DNA from: JAADHG01 sp964418645
GTDB taxonomy: Bacteria; Bacteroidota; Bacteroidia; Flavobacteriales; Flavobacteriaceae
Assembly (NCBI GenBank): GCA_964418645.1
Contig: CAYQME010000034.1
Location: 1-25,087 of the forward strand
Reading direction: 5' to 3'
Length of the DNA: 25,087 bases
A program made the translations under genes and the position numbers. Positions 17,173-24,616 of the stretch are shown here, piece after piece; the first letter of the stretch is position 1; the number at the start of each line of letters is the position of its first letter. Below the pieces are notes generated by a model, which was not told the origin of the DNA, ran no database searches, and saw only the letters and a program-made list of their open reading frames with translations.

Positions 17173-17712
17173 CTACTTATATTCAAAAAAACTAAACATG
17201 TTCCCACCATAGATTTTGGAGTAATTAAAATTTGCAAGATTGGATAAATTAGTATGCTTGGAATGTTCAATTATCAATAGACCATTTTCTTCTAACAAAT
17301 TATTTAAAAACACAAGGTTGGGTATTATTGCAAATTGGTCATCGGTAAACGCATAGGGTGGATCTGCAAAAATTATTGTTGAAGTTAATTTTGTGTGTTC
17401 GATAAATTTGAATACATCACTTTTTACAGTTTTAATAGACATTTCAAAGGTACTTGCAGTTTCATTAATAAATTTTATACAGCTAAAATTCACATCTACA
17501 CATGTAATTTGTGTAGTGCCTCTTGATGCAAATTCATAACTTATATTTCCAGTCCCAGCAAATAAATCGAGTACTGAAATGTCGTCAAAATAATACTGGT
17601 TATTAATAATGTTAAACAAGGCTTCCTTTGCCATATCTGTAGTTGGGCGTACAGGTAATTTTTTAGGAGCATTTATGCGCCTACCTTTGTATGTGCCAGA
17701 GATAATTCGCAT
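17173..17712 (-). CDS. rsmD: 16S rRNA (guanine(966)-N2)-methyltransferase
   Basis: A 179-residue Rossmann-fold SAM-dependent methyltransferase that modifies G966 of 16S rRNA. It starts MRIISGTYKGRRI, followed by RPTTDMAKEALFN, the SAM-binding DLFAGTG (49-55), the acidic end of the second strand (CVDVN) and the catalytic DPPY (117-120) of N2-guanine methylases. The length is normal. Its ATG overlaps the stop of the DUF3822 gene by one base (TAATG), so it is translationally coupled; this pairing is common in Bacteroidota. No terminator was found in the 188 bases downstream. Confidence 0.95.
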   Translation of the reverse strand: MRIISGTYKGRRINAPKKLPVRPTTDMAKEALFNIINNQYYFDDISVLDLFAGTGNISYEFASRGTTQITCVDVNFSCIKFINETASTFEMSIKTVKSDVFKFIEHTKLTSTIIFADPPYAFTDDQFAIIPNLVFLNNLLEENGLLIIEHSKHTNLSNLANFNYSKIYGGNMFSFFEYK

Positions 17713-18551
17713 TAAAAACTATTTATCAATATAAAATCATACTTAAAATCAGATGTAATTGTATCGCTAATTTTTTTGTTGATTGGAGTATCTAAAACAG
17801 AAACGTGTCTAATATATTTATAAACTATATCGTATAAATTGTCATTAGCGATTTGCCCCAAAAGTACTAATGGAAATTCTTCAGGATTAAGCTGTAGCTG
17901 TTCAGCAGTAAATAAAATATAATATATAAAATCTTCATTTGTTAAATAATCAAAAGTATTATAAAGTTTTAGTTTATTGTTTTCTAAAACAATAATTTCA
18001 AAATGATTATACGATATATGAACATACATTTTTGCAGAAACAGCATTTTTTTCTAAAGCTAAAATGTTTTCTATAATAATGGTAGAGAAATGTTTAAACT
18101 CAAATGCTCCAAAATGTTCGTATAAATAGTTGTTTATATTTACATAAGGGATATATACATTAACACTATCATTTGCTAAAATATTATCATAAGTAATAAA
18201 ATCTGTTTTCAGAATTTTGGAGTTGAATTTTAAATAGTCTGCTAAATAATCTTCATTTAATAAGGGCCTAGGTACTAGTGCAGATAATTCATTATCATGT
18301 ATTACTCTTACCGTTTTAAAACTTTGTTGTAAGGGTTTTTCTGTATTGAAATAATGTACAATTTTATCTAATACTGCACTTGGGTTTAGCTTTTTATCAA
18401 ATACAACATGTTTGTAAAAAGTAAACGTATTGGTATAAGTATTTAAAATACAAAAAGAAAGTCCACTCAGATTAACCTGAATGGACAATTCTATATATTC
18501 GGGTTGGTCTATATTATTGTTCTTTTGAATAATTTTTTGGCCAGTTTCCAT
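17712..18551 (-). CDS. DUF3822 family protein
   Basis: A protein of about 279 residues from the ATG at 18549-18551. An in-frame ATG exists at 18596, but it lies further inside the upstream gene, while the METGQK start leaves the usual distance to the conserved LSIQ.NLSGLSFCILN-like core. Even so the overlap with the upstream gene is 38 bases. The family (DUF3822) is restricted to Bacteroidota, lies next to rsmD, and has an actin/ASKHA-like look by memory; its function is not known. No signal peptide or membrane segment is visible. Stop and rsmD start overlap as TAATG. Confidence 0.82.
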   Translation of the reverse strand: METGQKIIQKNNNIDQPEYIELSIQVNLSGLSFCILNTYTNTFTFYKHVVFDKKLNPSAVLDKIVHYFNTEKPLQQSFKTVRVIHDNELSALVPRPLLNEDYLADYLKFNSKILKTDFITYDNILANDSVNVYIPYVNINNYLYEHFGAFEFKHFSTIIIENILALEKNAVSAKMYVHISYNHFEIIVLENNKLKLYNTFDYLTNEDFIYYILFTAEQLQLNPEEFPLVLLGQIANDNLYDIVYKYIRHVSVLDTPINKKISDTITSDFKYDFILINSF

Positions 18552-19254
18552 TTGTGTTAATTTCTTCCATAGAACCAACTTTAAGAGCATCTCCATTTAC
18601 ACCATCAACCGAAATAACTTGGTTTTCTTTTGCAACTAAGTTTTTATCTTGGTCATATAATAAAACAGACTTTAGTACTTTAGCTTCAAAAACGGGAATT
18701 TGCATCTCATTTTGTTCTAAAAATCCGGCTTTCAATTCAAATTTAGCTCCTGGCTCACCAACAGGTAAATTCATCATGGTTTCATATCTAGTATCAGCAC
18801 CAAACAAAGAATCTTTTACAGATACAAAACCTAAGGTATCTACGATAATAATATCCTTGAAAGTTTCAACACCTCCAAAACGACGAGTTTGTTCTTTGTC
18901 TAAAATGGTAGAATCACGACGTTGTGTAATTGTAAATTGTGCAGTATCAATAAATTTTACTAAATTATCCCAATTATCTTCAAACTTTCCTGTTACTGTT
19001 CTGTGAGCTAACTCACAATCTCTAATATCTTTTAAAGATTCAATAACAACTAAATAGCGTTTTTCTTTGAGTTGATTAAATTGAATTTCACCATAAATAG
19101 ACATGAAAGTGGCATAGCCAAAATAAGCGATTAAAATCCAAAGTATAACTTTAATTACAGGTTTTGCTTTAGTTGGTAAATATTTATCGATTACCCAAAC
19201 GATTCCAATTGTGAGAGCAATTACAACTATAGTTGCAATAATTAATTTTAACAT
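18514..19254 (-). CDS. Membrane-anchored protein of unknown function
   Basis: A 246-residue protein with two N-terminal membrane helices (about 3-24 and 33-54) and a soluble C-terminal part of about 190 residues containing ESLKDIRDCELAHR, conserved in flavobacterial hypothetical proteins I recall but cannot name. The soluble part is charged and probably beta-rich. It is the first gene of the run that continues with DUF3822 and rsmD. A -7 box TAGATTTG (19289-19296, minus strand) lies about 35 bases upstream of its ATG. Confidence 0.85.
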   Translation of the reverse strand: MLKLIIATIVVIALTIGIVWVIDKYLPTKAKPVIKVILWILIAYFGYATFMSIYGEIQFNQLKEKRYLVVIESLKDIRDCELAHRTVTGKFEDNWDNLVKFIDTAQFTITQRRDSTILDKEQTRRFGGVETFKDIIIVDTLGFVSVKDSLFGADTRYETMMNLPVGEPGAKFELKAGFLEQNEMQIPVFEAKVLKSVLLYDQDKNLVAKENQVISVDGVNGDALKVGSMEEINTNGNWPKNYSKEQ

Positions 19255-19288
19255 AGTGGTTTTATTAAATTTTATTAATGGACTAACG

Positions 19289-19296
19289 CAAATCTA
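19289..19296 (-). promoter_or_regulatory. -7 box of the membrane protein-DUF3822-rsmD operon
   Basis: On the minus strand the bases read TAGATTTG, matching TAnnTTTG. The start point would be near 19283, leaving a leader of about 29 bases. The -33 element is poor. Confidence 0.5.
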
Positions 19297-19322
19297 CAAT
19301 TTTTTTTTATTCACGAAAGTTA

Positions 19323-19350
19323 TTGTTAGTAAAAATCATTTTTATCTTTG
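19323..19350 (+). promoter_or_regulatory. Promoter of the RecD/Pif1-like helicase gene
   Basis: TTG at 19323-19325, a 17-base spacer and TATCTTTG at 19343-19350 match the -33/-7 pattern. The start point (about 19356) lies after an in-frame ATG at 19323 and 24 bases before the ATG at 19380, which decides for the later start. Confidence 0.7.
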
Positions 19351-19379
19351 ATAAATACAAATTTAGCACTAATTTTTTA

Positions 19380-20807
19380 ATGAATTCATCAGAATTTTAT
19401 TCCCTAGTTAAAAGTAAATTCCCATTTGAGCCCACGCTTAAACAGGATATTGTATTGCAGCAGCTATCAGATTTTGTGTTTAGCAACGTATCAAATGAAC
19501 TATATGTTCTCAAAGGTTTTGCAGGTACAGGCAAAACAACCATCATAGGAACTATTGTATCTAATTTATGGGAAGTAAAAAAAAGTGCAGTACTTATGGC
19601 ACCAACAGGAAGAGCTGCAAAAGTTATATCTAATTATTCAGGTAAAGAAGCGTTTACAATTCATAAAAAAATATATTTTCCGAGAAAGGAAAAGAGTGGA
19701 GCGGTAAAGTTTGTCTTGCAACCTAATAAACATAAAAAAACTATTTTCATTGTAGATGAAGCCTCCATGATCCCAGATACTCCCGGAGAATCTAAATTAT
19801 TTGAAAATGGCTCTTTGCTTGATGATCTTATTCAGTTTGTATATTCAGGGCATCAGTGTAAACTATTATTAATAGGTGATACTGCACAATTACCGCCTGT
19901 AAAACTAGATTTAAGTCCGGCATTAAATGAGAACCTTTTAGGGTTACATTATAATAAAGAAGTTACCAAAATGGAACTAGATGAAGTTGTTAGGCAACAA
20001 CAAGACTCAGGTATTTTGTCTAATGCTACCATTTTAAGAGAAGCACTTACCGATTCGTTTTATGAAAGTTTTAAATTTAATTTACATGGCTTTAAAGATA
20101 TTGTGCGTTTGGTAGATGGTTACGAAATAATGGACGCTATTAATGATGCTTATATCAGCTTAGGAAATGAAGAAACAGCTATAATTGTACGCTCAAATAA
20201 GCGCGCCAATTTATATAACGAACAAATACGTTCTCGAATACTATTTAACGAACACGAGCTCACTACAGGAGATTACGTAATGGTTGTTAAGAATAATTAC
20301 TTTTGGATTAAGCCAACAAGCGAAGCGGGTTTTATAGCTAATGGTGATATTGTAGAGGTTTTAGAAATATTTCATATTAAGGAATTGTATGGTTTTCGTT
20401 TTGCTGAAGTAAAAGTACGCATGGTAGATTACCCTAGAATGCGTCCTTTTGAAACTGTTTTGATGTTAGATACTATTTCGGTTGAAGCACCTTCGTTACC
20501 TTACGAAGATTCCAATAGATTATATCAAGAAGTATTGAAAGATTATGAAAATGAAACCTCTAAATATAGAAAGTTCCTCAAAGTAAAAAATAATAAATAC
20601 TTTAATGCCTTACAGGTTAAATTTTCGTATGCTATAACCTGTCATAAATCTCAAGGAGGGCAATGGAATACAGTGTTTGTTGAGCAACCCTATTTGCCCA
20701 ATGGCATAGATAAAGAGTATTTACGGTGGTTGTATACTGCAGTGACTAGAGCTAAAGAAAAGTTATACCTCATTGGCTTTAAAGACGATTTCTTTGAAGA
20801 GAATTAG
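19380..20807 (+). CDS. ATP-dependent RecD/Pif1-like DNA helicase
   Basis: A 475-residue superfamily 1 helicase from the ATG at 19380 (MNSSEFYS). Walker A is GFAGTGKT (46-53), motif Ia is APTGRAAKVIS, Walker B is IFIVDEASM, and motif III is GDTAQLPPV. The C-terminal half carries YAITCHKSQGGQW (motif V) and WLYTAVTRAKEKLYLIG (motif VI), typical of the UvrD-like C domain in RecD2/Dda-type enzymes. It is smaller than RecD2 and lacks the N-terminal HhH region, as usual for the single-gene Bacteroidota form. It is likely a 5'-3' DNA helicase in repair or fork processing; the substrate is inferred. It stands alone, divergent from the operon at 19254. Confidence 0.9.
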   Translation: MNSSEFYSLVKSKFPFEPTLKQDIVLQQLSDFVFSNVSNELYVLKGFAGTGKTTIIGTIVSNLWEVKKSAVLMAPTGRAAKVISNYSGKEAFTIHKKIYFPRKEKSGAVKFVLQPNKHKKTIFIVDEASMIPDTPGESKLFENGSLLDDLIQFVYSGHQCKLLLIGDTAQLPPVKLDLSPALNENLLGLHYNKEVTKMELDEVVRQQQDSGILSNATILREALTDSFYESFKFNLHGFKDIVRLVDGYEIMDAINDAYISLGNEETAIIVRSNKRANLYNEQIRSRILFNEHELTTGDYVMVVKNNYFWIKPTSEAGFIANGDIVEVLEIFHIKELYGFRFAEVKVRMVDYPRMRPFETVLMLDTISVEAPSLPYEDSNRLYQEVLKDYENETSKYRKFLKVKNNKYFNALQVKFSYAITCHKSQGGQWNTVFVEQPYLPNGIDKEYLRWLYTAVTRAKEKLYLIGFKDDFFEEN

Positions 20808-20865
20808 AGAAAAGAGCATGTATAAAGTTTAAATAAATTATAATTTACATTCTCTTAAAAATCTG

Positions 20866-20873
20866 TATTTTTG
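20866..20873 (+). promoter_or_regulatory. -7 box of the kdsB operon
   Basis: TATTTTTG matches TAnnTTTG and lies 21 bases before the kdsB ATG. No TTG lies at the normal -33 distance. Genes from kdsB to the acyltransferase are closely spaced and could all depend on it. Confidence 0.5.
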
Positions 20874-20894
20874 ATTTAGAAATAAAAAATCTCC

Positions 20895-21623
20895 ATGAAA
20901 ATAATTTCAATGATTCCTGCACGTTACAGTGCTTCTCGTTTCCCTGGAAAACTAATGCAAGACCTTGAAGGAAAAACGGTTATACGTCGTACATACGAAG
21001 CAACTGTAGCTGCAAACTTGTTTGATGAGGTGTATGTGGTAACTGATAGTGATACTATTTATAATGAAATTACTTCTCATGGAGGAAAAGCCATAATGAG
21101 TAAGAAAGAACATGAATCCGGTAGCGATCGTATTGCTGAAGCAGTTTTGGATGTAGATTGCGACATTGTAGTAAATGTTCAAGGAGATGAACCGTTTACC
21201 GAAAGAGAAAGCCTTAAAAAAGTATTAGATGTCTTTAAAAAAGATGATGCAAATGAAATTGATTTAGCCTCTTTAATGGTCGAAATTAATGATTGGGATG
21301 AGATTAATAATCCAAATACGGTTAAGGTTATTGTAGATCAGCGCAATTTTGCCTTATACTTTTCTCGTAGTCCAATTCCATTTCCACGAGATAAAAATAC
21401 TGATACACGTTATTTTAAACATAAAGGTATTTATGCGTTTAGAAAACAAGCATTAATTGATTTTAGTAACTTACCCATGCAGTTTATTGAAGCTTCTGAG
21501 AAAATAGAATGCATTCGCTATTTAGAATATGGAAAAAAAATAAAAATGGTAGAAACAAATATTGAAGGTGTAGAAATTGATACACCTGAGGATTTAGAGA
21601 GAGCAAAACGATTATGGAAATAG
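20895..21623 (+). CDS. kdsB: 3-deoxy-manno-octulosonate cytidylyltransferase (CMP-Kdo synthetase)
   Basis: A 242-residue cytosolic enzyme that activates Kdo with CTP to CMP-Kdo for lipopolysaccharide inner core synthesis. The nucleotide-binding signature IPARYSASRFPGKLM is at the N-terminus, then HESGSDRIAEA, VNVQGDEPF, the PIPFPR segment and HKGIYAFR, all diagnostic of KdsB. The length is normal. The following HAD gene starts inside its last codons (10-base overlap), so the two are coupled. A KdnB-like dehydrogenase further along the run raises the possibility that the true substrate is 8-amino-Kdo, as for the Shewanella KdsB. Confidence 0.96.
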   Translation: MKIISMIPARYSASRFPGKLMQDLEGKTVIRRTYEATVAANLFDEVYVVTDSDTIYNEITSHGGKAIMSKKEHESGSDRIAEAVLDVDCDIVVNVQGDEPFTERESLKKVLDVFKKDDANEIDLASLMVEINDWDEINNPNTVKVIVDQRNFALYFSRSPIPFPRDKNTDTRYFKHKGIYAFRKQALIDFSNLPMQFIEASEKIECIRYLEYGKKIKMVETNIEGVEIDTPEDLERAKRLWK

Positions 21624-22321
21624 ATTACTCTAACATCAAGGTAATTGGTTTTGATGCCGACGATACGCTTTGGGTTAACGAAACCTATTATAGAGAGGCT
21701 GAAGAAGACTTTGCTAAACTCTTAAGTGCTTACGAAACGACTAATAAAATTGATCAAGAACTCTTTAAAAAAGAGATGGAGAACCTGGAAATGTATGGTT
21801 ATGGCATTAAGAGTTTTATATTGTCAATGGTAGAAGCAGCCTTAGAAATATCTAATGATTCAGTTTCTAATGCTACAATACTGGACATTTTAAACATTGG
21901 GAAAACAATGATTAATAAGCCTGTTGAGTTATTAGATGGAGTAGAGGATGTGTTGCAAACACTATCATCAAAATACCGACTAATTTTAGCAACCAAAGGC
22001 GATTTATTAGATCAAGAGCGTAAACTTGAAAATTCTAATCTTACCAAGTATTTTCACCATATTGAAGTGTTAAGCGATAAAAAAGAAGAGAACTATTCTA
22101 AACTGTTAAATCATTTAGATATTAATCCATCTGAGTTTTTAATGATTGGAAACTCATTAAAGTCTGATGTTTTACCACTTGTAAACATTAAGGCTCAAGC
22201 CATTCATGTACCTTATCATACCACTTGGGAACATGAATTAGTTAATGAAGAAGATACTAATGGTAAAGTTTATAAAACAGTAAAAAGCATAAGTGAAATT
22301 TTACAATTGCTAGATAGGTGA
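21614..22321 (+). CDS. HAD family hydrolase
   Basis: A 235-residue haloacid dehalogenase-superfamily phosphatase. Motif I is GFDADDTLW with nucleophile Asp14 and acid Asp16, motif II Thr lies in LILATKGD, motif III Lys in VLSDKKEENY, and motif IV is IGNSLKSDV. The C1 helical cap between motifs I and II is present. It overlaps the kdsB end by 10 bases and shares GTGA with the next gene. A Kdo-8-phosphate phosphatase (KdsC) normally lacks this large cap and is shorter, so KdsC is unlikely; the substrate is unknown. Confidence 0.9.
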   Translation: MEIDYSNIKVIGFDADDTLWVNETYYREAEEDFAKLLSAYETTNKIDQELFKKEMENLEMYGYGIKSFILSMVEAALEISNDSVSNATILDILNIGKTMINKPVELLDGVEDVLQTLSSKYRLILATKGDLLDQERKLENSNLTKYFHHIEVLSDKKEENYSKLLNHLDINPSEFLMIGNSLKSDVLPLVNIKAQAIHVPYHTTWEHELVNEEDTNGKVYKTVKSISEILQLLDR

Positions 22322-22935
22322 AGTATATAGACTTAAATACATGGAATAGAAAGCAGCATTTTAATCATTTTAATGGATTGGTAGATTCATCATTTGCTGT
22401 AACTATTCCATTTAACGTTACAAAAGCATACCAGTTTTCTAAACAAAATAAAATTAGCTTTTTTGCAAAGTATTTGCACGATTGTATGAAAGCAATTAAT
22501 GCTGTAGAAAATTTAAGATATAGAATTATAGATAATAAAATTGTAGAGTATGATGTAATTCATGCGTCACCAACATTGATGAGAACTGATAAAACCTTTG
22601 GGTTTTCTTTTATAGATTTTGATAACGATTTACAAGTGTTTATAAAAAATCTTGAAGCCGAAAAAGAACGTATCCAAAACTCAACAGATTTGTTTCCTCT
22701 AAAGAACAGTATCGATTGTGTTTATTGTTCGGCAATGCCTTGGCTAAATTTTATCGCACATAAAGAACCATTTGCAGGAGATAAAACTGCGGTTCCCAAA
22801 ATTGCTTTTAGCAAGGTTGAAAGTGTAAATAATGCTTTGATGATGAATGTTGCAATTAATGTGAATCATGCACTAGTTGATGGTTATCATGTCGCATTAT
22901 TTACTGAAAAATTTCAAGATAATTTAGATAAATAA
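22318..22935 (+). CDS. Chloramphenicol acetyltransferase-like acyltransferase
   Basis: A 205-residue protein of the CAT fold. It opens with the family N-terminus (IDLNTWNRKQHFNHF), includes FFAKYLHDCMKAIN and NLRYRI, and ends with the active site NHALVDGYHVA. The catalytic base corresponds to His184 and the structural Asp to Asp188, with the same 4-residue spacing as His195/Asp199 in CAT III; the first His of the usual HHxxxDG is Asn here. The start is GTG at 22318, in the GTGA overlap with the HAD stop. Chromosomal members of this family in Bacteroidota are mostly of unknown substrate, and true drug resistance cannot be inferred. Operon context suggests an envelope-related acceptor. Confidence 0.88.
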   Translation: MKYIDLNTWNRKQHFNHFNGLVDSSFAVTIPFNVTKAYQFSKQNKISFFAKYLHDCMKAINAVENLRYRIIDNKIVEYDVIHASPTLMRTDKTFGFSFIDFDNDLQVFIKNLEAEKERIQNSTDLFPLKNSIDCVYCSAMPWLNFIAHKEPFAGDKTAVPKIAFSKVESVNNALMMNVAINVNHALVDGYHVALFTEKFQDNLDK

Positions 22936-22982
22936 ATATTTATTAATGGTACTTTTATTTTTTGTTAAAGAAAGAAAATTAA

Positions 22983-24065
22983 ATGAGTTATAAAAATTTC
23001 CCGATGGTGCCAAGAGTAGTTTTTGGTCGAGGTAGTTTTAATCAATTAAATGATATTATTGCCCCAAAGCGAATCAATACAAAAGCACCTTTTATTTTTT
23101 TTATAGACGACGTGTTTAAAGGACAAGCTTCATTAACGTCAAGATTACCACTATCTTATGATGACAGGGTAATATATATTTCCGCAGACGAAGAGCCTAA
23201 AACATCACAAGTAGATGCTTTGGTTGAAGAAATTATTTTAACTACTAATGAACGACCTTCGGGAATAATTGGAATTGGAGGCGGAACAATACTAGATCTT
23301 GCCAAAGCAGTATCTATTATGCTAACAAATGATGGAAGTGCAAGCGATTACCAAGGTTGGGATTTGGTAAAAAATCCTGCAATATACCACGTTGGTATTC
23401 CTACCATCTCTGGGACTGGAGCAGAAGTGTCTAGAACTACGGTTTTAACAGGTCCAAACAAAAAACTAGGTATTAATAGCGATTATACCACTTTTGATCA
23501 AGTTATTCTAGATCCAGAACTAACTAAGGATGTACCAAAGGAGCAATGGTTTTATACAGGAATGGATTGTTATATTCATTGTATAGAATCACTTAGCGGT
23601 ACTTACTTAAACACATTTAGTCAAAGTTACGGAGAGAAGGCGTATGATTTATGTAAAGAGATTTTTGTAAATGGTGTTTTAACACCTGAAGAATCCCAAG
23701 ATAAATTAATGATGGCATCATGGCATGGCGGAATGAGTATAGCTTACTCGCAAGTTGGTGTGGCTCATGCTATGAGTTACGGTTTATCCTATGTTTTAGG
23801 CACTAAGCATGGAATTGGTAATTGTATTGTATTTAATCATTTAGAGGAATACTATCCACAAGGTGTTAGGCTATTTAAGGATATGGTGAAAAGACATAAT
23901 ATTGAACTGCCATACAATGTTTGTATGCATCTTGAAGATTATCATTTTGATACCATGATAGATGTTGCATTAAGTTTAGAACCATTATGGGAAAATGCCA
24001 TTGGTAAGCATTGGAAAAAGACAATCACACGTGATAAACTGAAGAAACTATATCAAAAGATGTAA
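22983..24065 (+). CDS. Iron-containing alcohol dehydrogenase, KdnB-like (Kdo 8-oxidase candidate)
   Basis: A 360-residue group III metal-dependent alcohol dehydrogenase. The NAD-binding GIGGGTILDLAK segment and the ISGTGAEVSRT motif are present, and the metal ligands are complete: Asp195, His199, His262 and His276, with the family spacing of 4 and 14 residues. Among relatives, the N-terminus (VVFGRGSFNQL) and overall pattern recall KdnB of Shewanella oneidensis, which oxidises Kdo at C8 so that KdnA can aminate it to 8-amino-Kdo. Co-location with kdsB fits, but KdnA (a DegT/AHBA-type aminotransferase) is not in the window. A generic alcohol dehydrogenase remains possible. It starts 47 bases after the CAT-like gene. 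Confidence 0.85.
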   Translation: MSYKNFPMVPRVVFGRGSFNQLNDIIAPKRINTKAPFIFFIDDVFKGQASLTSRLPLSYDDRVIYISADEEPKTSQVDALVEEIILTTNERPSGIIGIGGGTILDLAKAVSIMLTNDGSASDYQGWDLVKNPAIYHVGIPTISGTGAEVSRTTVLTGPNKKLGINSDYTTFDQVILDPELTKDVPKEQWFYTGMDCYIHCIESLSGTYLNTFSQSYGEKAYDLCKEIFVNGVLTPEESQDKLMMASWHGGMSIAYSQVGVAHAMSYGLSYVLGTKHGIGNCIVFNHLEEYYPQGVRLFKDMVKRHNIELPYNVCMHLEDYHFDTMIDVALSLEPLWENAIGKHWKKTITRDKLKKLYQKM

Positions 24066-24067
24066 TT

Positions 24068-24610
24068 ATGAGATGGTTATCAAGATTTATTTACTTTAAA
24101 ATCCTGAGATGGAAAGTTGTTGGTTTTTCAGATTTTGATAGCGTGAAAAAAGCCGTAATTATAGCCGCGCCACATACAAGTTGGTTAGATTTTCCTTTAG
24201 GAATATTAGTACGGTCAGTTATTGGACTAAAAACTAATTTTGTTGGTAAAAAGGAGTTGTTTAAGTTTCCTTATGGATGGATTTTTAGAGCGCTTGGTGG
24301 TGCTCCAGTTGAAAGAAAAAATAATGAAAATCAAGTAGAATTAATTGCTAAGTTATTTAAAAATCACGATAGGTTTAGAATGGCAATGTCTCCTGAAGGT
24401 ACGCGAAAAAAAGTAGAACAATGGCGTACAGGATTTTACTATATCGCAAAAGCAGCAAAAGTGCCTATTTTAATGATTACGCTAGATTTTGGAAAAAAAG
24501 AAAATAGAATCTCAGAGCCTTTTCATACAACTGATGATAAAGCTGCCGATTTTAAGTTTATGCACGACTTTTATAAAGGTGTTGTTGGGAAGATTCCTGA
24601 GTATACCTAA
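24068..24610 (+). CDS. PlsC-like acyltransferase (LPLAT family)
   Basis: A 180-residue 1-acyl-glycerol-3-phosphate acyltransferase-like protein. The catalytic HxxxxD motif is His36-Asp41 (HTSWLD), followed by KKELFKFPYGWIFRALGG (motif II region, substrate binding), MSPEGTRKK (motif III) and a conserved AAKVPILMI (motif IV). It is short, as is the small soluble LPLAT type found in Bacteroidota, and has no clear membrane helix. It starts 2 bases after the dehydrogenase stop, so the two are coupled. It may act on phospholipid or on another acceptor of the envelope; the substrate cannot be told from sequence. Confidence 0.88.
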   Translation: MRWLSRFIYFKILRWKVVGFSDFDSVKKAVIIAAPHTSWLDFPLGILVRSVIGLKTNFVGKKELFKFPYGWIFRALGGAPVERKNNENQVELIAKLFKNHDRFRMAMSPEGTRKKVEQWRTGFYYIAKAAKVPILMITLDFGKKENRISEPFHTTDDKAADFKFMHDFYKGVVGKIPEYT

Positions 24611-24616
24611 ATATCT

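Noticed and set aside
18554..19006. 150-codon plus-strand open frame
   Set aside because: It is antisense to the membrane-protein gene, which has membrane helices, a promoter box and operon neighbours; a shadow frame.
19323..19379. Longer N-terminus of the helicase (19 more residues)
   Set aside because: The region overlaps the promoter -7 box and the predicted transcription start lies downstream of the first ATG.
21614..22321. HAD gene as kdsC (Kdo-8-phosphate phosphatase)
   Set aside because: KdsC is shorter and lacks the C1 cap; this protein has the cap and 235 residues, so only a general HAD call is justified.
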